A stretch of 64,000 nt of DNA from Desulfitobacterium chlororespirans DSM 11544 (GTDB lineage: Bacteria; Bacillota; Desulfitobacteriia; Desulfitobacteriales; Desulfitobacteriaceae). A program made the position numbers and the translations under genes. The stretch is taken from positions 496,001-560,000 of the forward strand of contig NZ_FRDN01000003.1 of assembly GCF_900143285.1 (NCBI RefSeq), given 5' to 3'. The number at the start of each line of letters is the position of its first letter. Within the stretch, counting starts at the first letter, position 1. Shown piece after piece: positions 54,668-62,359 of this stretch. The notes beneath the pieces are model-generated. The model was not told where the DNA came from. It did not search any database and saw only the letters and a list, made by a program, of their open reading frames with translations.

Positions 54668-56056
54668 TCACTCTCCAAACATTACGCCGGGATTGAGAAG
54701 ATTCTCCGGATCCAGCGCCAGCTTTATTTTTTTCATGACCCGGTAACCCTCTTCTCCGATCTGCATTTTGATAAAGGGGGCCTTCGCTCTGCCGATGCCA
54801 TGCTCGCCGCTTAAGGTTCCCTTCAGCTCCAAGGCCGCATAGAACGTTTCGTCGATAGCCTTCTCAACACGGGCCATTTCCTCCTGATTCATTTCGTCAC
54901 AAAGGAAGGTTGCGTGCAGATTGCCATCTCCCGCATGCCCCACCACGGCAATCAACACCTCGTATTTGCGGGCAATTTCACGTATTTTGGCGATCATGGC
55001 CGGAATGGCGCTTCGGGGCACTGTGGCATCCTCGCCGATAATCGTGGGCTTCAAGCGGGCACAGGAGGCAAAGGCCGCCCGGCGCGCCTTCCACAGCTCT
55101 TCCGCTTCCTCTTGATTGCGGGCGATTTTCACTTCTCTGGCTCCGGCTGCTTGGCAGACCCGTTCAATCTTGCCGGCCTGTTTGTCCAAAACTTCCTTGT
55201 CACCGTCCACCTCAATCAGCAGAACCGCCCCGGCATCCAGCGGGAAGCCCACATGGGCATATTCTTCAATATTTTTAATATAGACATCATCTAAAAGCTC
55301 GATGGTTGTGGGAATAATGCCCTGGGCGATAATTCCCGAAACAGCCTGCCCCGCCCCTTCGATCTCATTGAATACGGCCAGCAGGGTTTTCTTCCCCTCG
55401 GGTTTAGGAACTAACTTCAAAATAACCTTGGTAATGATCCCTAAAGTACCCTCGGAGCCTGTAAAGAGCTGGGTCAGGTTATATCCGGTCACGTTTTTGA
55501 TCACCCGGCCGCCGGTATTGAGGATTTCTCCGGTGGGCAGCACCACCTCCATACCCAGGACATAATCTTTGGTGGTCCCATACTTGACACCCCGGGGTCC
55601 CCCGGCGCTTTCCGCCACATTGCCGCCAATTGTTGAAAAAGCCAGACTGGCCGGATCGGGAGGGTAAAAAAGCCCCATCTTTTCCACCTCCTGCTGAAGC
55701 CGGCCGGTTTTGACACCGGTTTCAACGACCACCAGCAGATTATCCCGATCGATCTCCAGGATCTTATCCATTTTAGTTAAAACCATGATCAAGCCATCCG
55801 CAACGGCAAGGGTTCCGCCGCTGACATTGGAACCGGCCCCCCGGGGGATCACCGTGATTTTATGCGCATAGGCAAACTTCATCACCGCTGCTACTTGTTC
55901 CGTGGTCTCCGGAAAGACAACGGCTCCCGGAATATTTTTTTGATCAATTTCAGCAAAGGAGGCATCGTAGGTATAACAAAAACGATCCTCAAATCTATGG
56001 ATGACATTCTCATCGCCCACCAGCTTTTTTAGGTTTTCAATCAGAGCCTGCTCCAT
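54668..56056 (-). CDS. glcD: FAD-linked 2-hydroxyacid dehydrogenase, GlcD-like
   Basis: The 462-residue enzyme has an N-terminal FAD-binding segment with VIPRGAGSNVSGGTLAV and the family segment GGNVAESAGGPRGVKYGTT. The C-terminal part has VGHAGDGNLHATFL and GTLSGEHGIGRAK. It belongs to the GlcD/D-lactate dehydrogenase family, oxidising D-2-hydroxyacids to 2-oxoacids. AAGGAGG precedes the ATG. It is the first gene of glcD-glcF. By location it may supply 2-oxoacids to IorAB. Confidence 0.93.
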   Translation of the reverse strand: MEQALIENLKKLVGDENVIHRFEDRFCYTYDASFAEIDQKNIPGAVVFPETTEQVAAVMKFAYAHKITVIPRGAGSNVSGGTLAVADGLIMVLTKMDKILEIDRDNLLVVVETGVKTGRLQQEVEKMGLFYPPDPASLAFSTIGGNVAESAGGPRGVKYGTTKDYVLGMEVVLPTGEILNTGGRVIKNVTGYNLTQLFTGSEGTLGIITKVILKLVPKPEGKKTLLAVFNEIEGAGQAVSGIIAQGIIPTTIELLDDVYIKNIEEYAHVGFPLDAGAVLLIEVDGDKEVLDKQAGKIERVCQAAGAREVKIARNQEEAEELWKARRAAFASCARLKPTIIGEDATVPRSAIPAMIAKIREIARKYEVLIAVVGHAGDGNLHATFLCDEMNQEEMARVEKAIDETFYAALELKGTLSGEHGIGRAKAPFIKMQIGEEGYRVMKKIKLALDPENLLNPGVMFGE

Positions 56057-56369
56057 TGGAATCCTCCTTAAGTCAATTTAATGCTTTCGTTTTAATCTCG
56101 GGAAGCTCATCACTCCCATTTTAATTTTATCATCTCTAAAATCTCATACTATAGTCCAGACTACTGTTTCAATATTTCTTGCCTTATTTTGAAAAATAGT
56201 TTAAAAAATAAGACTTCTTGCTCTATAGATGGTATAATCAGATAGTGGATTAATGAACAAGCTCTTCTTTCTGCAGGGTTCTCCTCAACAATCGGGCTCC
56301 GGAATGGTTATCTTCAAATAAAGATTTATCCCCTTTATTGCAAGTATAATTTCCGAAAGGAGCATCGTT
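56057..56369. other. Gap upstream of glcD and of the CRP-type pseudogene
   Basis: The 313-base gap has no gene. TAGTC-CA-GACTA, about 56155-56166, is a palindrome near the glcD start that may be an operator. On the plus strand an extended -10 TGGTATAAT (about 56229-56237) could serve the CRP-type gene. No -24/-12 site was found here. Confidence 0.45.
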
Positions 56370-57034
56370 ATGAACACCGATAACACTCCCTTTATTCAAG
56401 CCAACACATCAATTTTGGATTATTTCAAGGAGAACTCTATCCATCAAACATTGCTTATGAAAGGCGAGCCGTTTTTCCCGCAATCTTTGGATACGATGTG
56501 GGCCTGATTAAAGTGGGAAGATTAAAAATAGGCTTATCCAACGAAGAGGGTGAGAACAGGCTCATGTGGTTCCTTAACCAAGGCTGTGTCATTTCCTGTT
56601 TCCGTGATCTTTTTTATCAGGAGGCGGTTGCTACAGAAAGGACGGAAATTGTCTTCATAAAAAAAGAATTTTTCTTTCGCTTTATCCGCTCTAATCAGGA
56701 CAACCTGGATTTCTTTCTTGATCAATTATACAAAAAATACCAGTATTGCATTAATATTTTGCTCACAGAACATAAAAGCACAAGCAAGGTGAGAGTGTAT
56801 AAGTTGATCCACCAGTTAGGAAAAAACTATGGCCAAATTCAATCCGATCAGAGCATTCTTGTCAAAAATTTTTTAACAAGAATGGATATGGCTTCGATCA
56901 CCGGTGTTCATCGTTCCAATATTATTAAGTACTTAAGTGAACTTGAGAACATGGCGATCATAAAAAAAGAAAAACAGTTCATTATCATCAAGCAGCCCCA
57001 AACCCTTGAAAAATTAATCAATTTAGCCGATTGA
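56370..57034 (+). pseudogene. CRP/FNR-family regulator broken by a one-base frameshift
   Basis: A frame beginning at ATG 56370 (ribosome binding site GAAAGGAG) gives 45 residues ending PQSLDTMWA and stops at 56507. The second frame, open through this region, continues from about 56498 as GLIKVGRLKIGLSNEEGEN to 57034. Joining the two by adding one G in the GGG run at 56500-56502 gives about 221 residues with a cyclic-nucleotide-type beta roll (LLMKGEPFF...GLIKVGRL) and a C-terminal helix-turn-helix (MASITGVHRSNIIKYLSELE). This is the exact length and order of CRP/FNR proteins such as CprK. It may be a real mutation or a sequencing error. Confidence 0.8.
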
Positions 57035-57056
57035 CTCGTATAACCTTAGCTTAAGA

Positions 57057-57099
57057 AGAGCGGACCCATTGCGCTACTCGTCCTCAATGGGTCCGCTCT
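57057..57099. terminator. Strong bidirectional terminator
   Basis: AGAGCGGACCCATTG (57057-57071) and CAATGGGTCCGCTCT (57085-57099) pair perfectly, with A/T-rich flanks giving a T-run on each side. It lies between the CRP-type pseudogene and the convergent transporter gene. Confidence 0.92.
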
Positions 57100-57140
57100 C
57101 TTAATTTTTGACAGCAACTATGGACCTTTGCTGAACGCTT

Positions 57141-58613
57141 TTAAAATAAAAGCATCCCCCAAGGAATACCACATGCTAAAACAACAAGATAACCGCTTAC
57201 TACCGCCCAAATCCCAAAAATATAAGCATCCCTCGTCGCAATCCATTCTGTATTGCCAAATACCAATGCTGCTCTGCTGGATGCGCCGGGAGTGGCAATT
57301 GCTGCCATAATTGCTAAGATTAAGCCCATGGTTACAATCACCGGATTAGCGCCAATGGAAACCGCCAGTGTTGTGAGAATCGGCGTCATTATGGTTAACA
57401 AGACAACGTTGTGAACAAACTGAGTAATAACAATCGCGATGAGAAAGCTCAGTGCATAAAATACAAATGGAGAAAGATTGCTCAATATAGGAGCCAGGGA
57501 GTTGGTAAGCGCCTGCATCAACCCCGCTTCTTTAATTTCCAATGCATTACCTAAAGGAACTGTACAGGCCATTAAAATCAGGATACGCCAATTCGAACCA
57601 CTTGTTGCCAATCTCTGAAAGCTGGTCAGATGCTCATTGCTTTTATTTTTTATTAGACAGATCACCACCAAAATTATGGAAATTATCGCCGGATTCGGTA
57701 ATTGGGCAAGAAATGCGCCAACGGCTGTGCTCTTAGGGACAACTTGGGGCGCAAATAATGCCAATACAAAAACTATCGTAAAAAGAATGGCAATTCTTTG
57801 TTCCTTTGTTAATGGCTCTATTTTTAGATTAAGAGTATAGTCACAGTTTTCCAGAGCCTTCGTATCTAATTTAAAAATATACTTTCCGCCCAAGAGGTAC
57901 GCAACCAAAGTAATGACTGAAATAGGAATCATATACAGCAAATAGACGCCAAGATTGACATCCACACCCGTTGATTTTGCCAGCAACGTCAGCCCCTGCA
58001 ACGGGAAGGGTGTAAAGGGAAACACTCCCCAACCCAGCATGACAACGTTGGCAATCCCCACTAAAATAAATCCCAATAAGCGGTCTTTCCTTTTCAACCC
58101 TACTGTTTCTGCGATATTATAAACAATCGTCCATAATACAAGAATTGCCGCATAAACCCCCATAACGGTAGCTATCAGATATGCGGCTACAAATATCATC
58201 GCAATCAGGCGCCAGGGCTTCCCGACGACAAACTTGCGTGTAATCAGCCATGTCGCGAAATATCTGTTGATTCCTGTTTCTTCAAGATACGCTGCAAAAA
58301 TAAAAATGAAGAACAGGGTCAGAAAAATATCACTGCCGAAGCCTTCAGCAAATATACGGCCAATTTTAGCATAACCAGTGAACCCCAATACAACCATGGA
58401 TATTAAGCTTGGCCAAAGAACATCGATAAACAGCCAAGCATAGACCGTCCCTAAAAACACTCCCAGAATTTTCATGCCCATTGCTGTTATTGGTTCAATC
58501 GGAGGCACCACAATAGAAAATCCAAACAGTAAAAAAGCGAACACTGCTATATGAACATAATATTTAGTTAAAGCAACATTATTAAACTTTGGAGTATTGA
58601 CATTGACTGCCAT
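57141..58613 (-). CDS. DASS/SLC13-type anion transporter
   Basis: The 490-residue protein has about eleven to twelve membrane segments and family segments such as LISMVVLGFTGYAKIGRIFAEGFGS and the C-terminal ATPGASSRAALVFGNTEWI. Such proteins move di- or tricarboxylates, sulfate or similar anions with Na+ or H+ or by exchange. GGGAGG precedes the ATG. It follows the phosphatase gene in the same direction, but a hairpin lies between. The substrate is not resolved. Confidence 0.88.
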   Translation of the reverse strand: MAVNVNTPKFNNVALTKYYVHIAVFAFLLFGFSIVVPPIEPITAMGMKILGVFLGTVYAWLFIDVLWPSLISMVVLGFTGYAKIGRIFAEGFGSDIFLTLFFIFIFAAYLEETGINRYFATWLITRKFVVGKPWRLIAMIFVAAYLIATVMGVYAAILVLWTIVYNIAETVGLKRKDRLLGFILVGIANVVMLGWGVFPFTPFPLQGLTLLAKSTGVDVNLGVYLLYMIPISVITLVAYLLGGKYIFKLDTKALENCDYTLNLKIEPLTKEQRIAILFTIVFVLALFAPQVVPKSTAVGAFLAQLPNPAIISIILVVICLIKNKSNEHLTSFQRLATSGSNWRILILMACTVPLGNALEIKEAGLMQALTNSLAPILSNLSPFVFYALSFLIAIVITQFVHNVVLLTIMTPILTTLAVSIGANPVIVTMGLILAIMAAIATPGASSRAALVFGNTEWIATRDAYIFGIWAVVSGYLVVLACGIPWGMLLF

Positions 58614-59029
58614 TTAACTTTCCTCCCCTTGATAAGTGATGAACATAATGCGTGAGTGATCATAAGGCAAGGCGGTTCCACAAATAAGGTTTTTGTAGTA
58701 TAATTAAGTTCCAATGACTTTCTTATAGTTAGCCTTCCGGCAATTGCCCGGAACTCTGACTATAATTTTTTTATTTTGAATTGACGATAACCGAATAAAC
58801 AGCACCCCACGTGATTAGAATTTAACATTTAACGCGCATTCAACCTACTCCCTTCACTCTACTAATGAAAGTTATTTCTTTCCTATATTGCAAAGTTTCT
58901 TGCCTCTTCCTACCATTGTCCGGCGCAGCGCATCGGGACACGCCACAAGAAGCCGCCCAAAATCTCTATTCCGGGCGGCCTTTTTCTATATTTCAAGCCG
59001 CTCCAAGTAAAGTTCCAGATTCTTTGCTT
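58614..59029. other. Gap with a palindrome and a hairpin, upstream of the transporter gene
   Basis: The 416-base gap has no gene. TTCCGGCAATTGCC(C)GGAA (58735-58753) is a near-perfect palindrome about 125 bases before the transporter start and could be an operator. GCCGCCC (58952-58958) pairs with GGGCGGC (58973-58979); it follows the phosphatase stop, and a T-run lies beside it on the plus strand, so it probably ends the phosphatase transcript only weakly. Confidence 0.5.
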
Positions 59030-61048
59030 CTACAGCTCTTCCGCTAAAATTTGATAAGCCGGCGCCCCTTCGCAGTGAGCCGGGATCTTCACTCCCCCCA
59101 AAATAGCCAGGGTAGGAGCAAAATCAACCTGACGAATAACCCGGGTCGTTGTGAAGCCTTTTTTCAACCCTTTACCGGCCGCCACAAAAATAGGGGAAAT
59201 CGAAGTATCGAAATACCCGTCATAGGTGGACATGCTTTCTCCATGCTCCCGGCAGCAGCCCTCCTTGCACATATAAACGATATCGCCTGTTTCGTCTCCG
59301 CTTAATCCCAGGACCTGAGCATCTTTATTTCTCAAGGCAATGCCAACGACTCTTTTCCCCGATTTGGGATGCCTATAATTATATAAATCATCGATAATCT
59401 TTTCTTCAAGCGCTTGTTTATCTTTTGGATCAACTATTCCTGTGGAATTTCTTCCTTTCAAATTAACCCAAATATAACTGCTTCTCGTCGCCACAGCTCT
59501 TGTTTGCTCCCAGTCGATTTCCCTTAACTCCTGGCCGTTCTCATCTTTCTTCAGGACAGTATAGCCCAGCTCCTGCATCACCCTGATATTGCAGCCCATA
59601 CCGTCTCCCAATAAGGGCAGCTCTTCGTAATGGATTTGCAGCCCATGGTCGGAGGTGATGAAAATCGTCCAATCCTCATCGAGCAGGTACATAAACTCGC
59701 CGATATAACGGTCTGCATCCTGATACACTTTTTCGATCAGCCCCTGGTACCCTTCTTCGTTCCCTACCCCTTCTTTTTCCAGGGCATAATTCCAGTACTG
59801 ATGCCCTTGATGATCAATAAAGTGGATATGGGAGAACACGACTTCGATGCCCTGCTCTTTAATCAGGTAATTCAGGGCATCGGCCTGCCATTGTACATAG
59901 TGGGCCCAGACCGGATTTAACAGCTCCCGGCAATTTTCAAAATTAGAACCGCCAAGCTGGCAGAAGGGCGGAACATAACCGACATTGCTGATAACATCTT
60001 GATACATGGATTTCGGCGACCATCTTACATCATTGGCAATATCAAAGGCTGTGCTCATCCACATTCTTACCCGGGAACCATCCGGAGCAATTTCCATAGG
60101 CTTGTAGCTTCTTGCACAGGGAATTTGCTCACCATTGACATTACAATCATCCACAACCGTAAAGGCAAATTCCTTTTCTTTCATGGAGGCGAAGGGGTTC
60201 TCATCTTTTTTGGAGCGATAAAGGGCGATGCTGTCATAGACCCCGGATTCGTTCTTCAAGATTAATGCCGGTCTTCTCACTAACCCATTAGAGGTTACAA
60301 AATAAAATTCTTTGGCCCCTGCCGGAGCGTGAGCCCAGCCTTCGGCCTCTTTGATCGGACTTACCACTCTGTCATAGGGGAGATTATCCAATCCGGCCGC
60401 CCCTTCTTCTAAACTCATAAATAAATTTTTTACCGTTTTCTTCTTGTGGCGTTCAAGAAGAAACGATCCTCCGGCACTATCCTCTTCCGGCAAGTCCTGA
60501 ATCACACACCCTGCCCCGGTATCATCCGTAGAGCAAGGTTTATATCCGACTTTGTTCACATTGTTGGCAGCGAATACCATTTTCTCACCGTCAACATTAG
60601 CCACACTCATGTTGACAGCCGCCGGCTGGGCTCCGTCCACAACAAATAAGTTTTTGCTGTCTGAAGTCGGAGGCCAGCTTGACCCCGGCCAGTGCCAAAC
60701 AAGGGTTTTCTTGCCGGCCTCTGCAAAACAATTCCAAAGTTGTTCCGCCTGGCACATGCCGGAATCCAAGGAATAAACAATCTCGGAAAGATCTTCTTTA
60801 CTCTGATTCCAGAAGTCTGTGATTCCGTGAGTTTCCGGGTAGGCCCCGGTTGCCAATGTCGTCCATTGGGCAGGCGTAATGGTCGGCATGGCGCCCAGCA
60901 TGCGCAGATCTGCTCTTTGAGCCCCTTGCTCCATAAGCTTTTTCAAATTCGGCATGGAGCCCTTGTTGACAAATTTCAGAGCCAGGCTTGGATCCATACC
61001 ATCCAGACCTAACACTAAAATTTTGTCTGACATTGCCTTTCTTTTCAC
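59030..61048 (-). CDS. Alkaline-phosphatase superfamily (nucleotide pyrophosphatase/phosphodiesterase type) protein
   Basis: The 672-residue protein begins KILVLGLDGMDPSL, giving the first metal Asp. The Thr nucleophile region is in PTITPAQWTTLATGAYPETHG. Later metal ligands appear in HIHFIDHQGHQYW and TSDHGLQIHYEE. It therefore looks like a type I phosphodiesterase/nucleotide pyrophosphatase. The region between residues 140 and 330 is a long insert. No signal peptide is seen, so it is probably cytoplasmic. The GTG start has AGGAGG upstream; a promoter TTGGCA-17-TATAAT lies further up. Substrate unknown. Confidence 0.85.
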   Translation of the reverse strand: MKRKAMSDKILVLGLDGMDPSLALKFVNKGSMPNLKKLMEQGAQRADLRMLGAMPTITPAQWTTLATGAYPETHGITDFWNQSKEDLSEIVYSLDSGMCQAEQLWNCFAEAGKKTLVWHWPGSSWPPTSDSKNLFVVDGAQPAAVNMSVANVDGEKMVFAANNVNKVGYKPCSTDDTGAGCVIQDLPEEDSAGGSFLLERHKKKTVKNLFMSLEEGAAGLDNLPYDRVVSPIKEAEGWAHAPAGAKEFYFVTSNGLVRRPALILKNESGVYDSIALYRSKKDENPFASMKEKEFAFTVVDDCNVNGEQIPCARSYKPMEIAPDGSRVRMWMSTAFDIANDVRWSPKSMYQDVISNVGYVPPFCQLGGSNFENCRELLNPVWAHYVQWQADALNYLIKEQGIEVVFSHIHFIDHQGHQYWNYALEKEGVGNEEGYQGLIEKVYQDADRYIGEFMYLLDEDWTIFITSDHGLQIHYEELPLLGDGMGCNIRVMQELGYTVLKKDENGQELREIDWEQTRAVATRSSYIWVNLKGRNSTGIVDPKDKQALEEKIIDDLYNYRHPKSGKRVVGIALRNKDAQVLGLSGDETGDIVYMCKEGCCREHGESMSTYDGYFDTSISPIFVAAGKGLKKGFTTTRVIRQVDFAPTLAILGGVKIPAHCEGAPAYQILAEEL

Positions 61049-61183
61049 AATTTTACCTCCTTTAGTTTTAAAATAGGTTTAACATGACTCACCTTAAATT
61101 TTTTAAGGCCTAATTACATCCTACTCAGTTTTCATTTTAAGGAGGTTGCGGCGACTACCTGCCCGGCCTTTTTTTGTTTTAAA

Positions 61184-61212
61184 ATTATAGCAAGAACCCC
61201 TCCTGCTGCCAA
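61184..61212 (-). promoter_or_regulatory. SigA promoter of the phosphatase-superfamily gene
   Basis: TTGGCA (61212-61207, minus) and TATAAT (61189-61184) are spaced by 17 bases, leaving a leader of about 130 bases before the GTG start. Confidence 0.75.
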
Positions 61213-61271
61213 AACTTTCTCAGAAGCTGTTTAAACCTTTCCTTACTTATTGTTTATAGGAGCTGAGCGCT

Positions 61272-62186
61272 ATGTCTATTGTCAATAATGCCAATCGCGA
61301 TGTCTTTGTCGGCGAAATGGCGAACAACGTATTAAACGAAAAGGATGGTACTCTCTTTGGATTTGCTTATCTGGAAAACGCCGCTGTCCACTATTATGCT
61401 GCTGCCAGCGAAGCCCCTGCTTTTTTGCTGCAGCTGTCTAAAATGACTGAAAAAGTAATCTGCACGCCCATCGCAACCATCACCCAAAAATCCTTGACCA
61501 TTCATCCGGAGAATCAAGCAGCCTCTCCATTGCAGGATATCCTTCAGCAAAACTATCCTGAGAGCTACTTTGCCTTCCTGACTTATTTTAATGAGGCAGC
61601 ATCCCACAATTCTGCGGAACCTATTCTAAAAAGATACTTAACAGCTTTCCCTCCTAAAACAGCTCGGAGTCTTTCCCAGGCCAACTATGCCCTGGTTAAT
61701 TTTGCTTATTGCTCCAAGCGCTTGCACAGAGCCGGTTATCTTGAACTTCTGCAAAGGATACCCTATTCCCCCCCAACCGGATTGCCGGCTCTTGACCGCT
61801 TTGACTTTCAACCTCTATGGGGTATTGGCTATTTTCTGCCCGATCATACCTTGGCCTATTACAGCAACGCCTACTTGCCTAATGTATTAAAGAAGAAGTT
61901 CTCATTAGAAACAGAGCGGCTTATCGTCTCACCTGTCTTTTCCCAAAGCTATGCCTTATCTGAACCAAGCAGCCCCTCCATAAAAGGCAGGCATGACCAT
62001 TTCCGGAATCTTCTCAAAGAAACCCTATCTTTGAATTATATGTTAACCCTCCAGGAACTCAAGCGGCTCCCTTCCCCCATTAATACGATGGCTTTTCAGA
62101 AATGCTTAAGTCAAGCGACTCCACATTTAACAGAATCCTCCCTCAGGGCCATCGGCTTTTACTCTGATATGTGGGGCTGTCCATAG
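61272..62186 (+). CDS. 304-residue protein of unknown function
   Basis: I recognise no domain. The protein is mainly soluble, with no signal peptide or membrane segment. The first 120 residues look mixed alpha/beta, with FVGEMANNVLNEKDGTLFGF at the start. The rest is aromatic- and leucine-rich, with the repeated theme YFLPDHTLAYYSNAYLP. TAGGAG is seven bases before the ATG. It is a single gene between the divergent phosphatase gene and carB, and may be lineage-specific. Confidence 0.7.
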   Translation: MSIVNNANRDVFVGEMANNVLNEKDGTLFGFAYLENAAVHYYAAASEAPAFLLQLSKMTEKVICTPIATITQKSLTIHPENQAASPLQDILQQNYPESYFAFLTYFNEAASHNSAEPILKRYLTAFPPKTARSLSQANYALVNFAYCSKRLHRAGYLELLQRIPYSPPTGLPALDRFDFQPLWGIGYFLPDHTLAYYSNAYLPNVLKKKFSLETERLIVSPVFSQSYALSEPSSPSIKGRHDHFRNLLKETLSLNYMLTLQELKRLPSPINTMAFQKCLSQATPHLTESSLRAIGFYSDMWGCP

Positions 62187-62359
62187 GGCAAACCATGACT
62201 TTCCCGATCTCCACTCCTTCTGAAAAAGCAGCTGAATCTTAATAAAAAAACACTGTATTTTTTATCTTCCAGATGTTATATTTATGCATATCAATGTATA
62301 AATATATAAACCCTTTATGCGTATTCCCCTCACTACAAAGTAAGGAGTGGTTGATCAAG

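Noticed and set aside
56057-56369. A sigma-54 promoter for glcD
   Set aside because: I looked for GG-N10-GC on the minus strand and found no match with correct spacing.
58614-59029. A dehalobox or FNR box for the DASS transporter
   Set aside because: No TTAAT-N4-ATTAA or TTGAT-N4-ATCAA pattern was found. No reductive dehalogenase gene is in the window.
62280-62325. A/T-rich half-palindromes resembling ArgR boxes upstream of carB
   Set aside because: One 14-base match is close to the ARG box, but spacing of the two candidate sites is wrong and the region is A/T-rich throughout.
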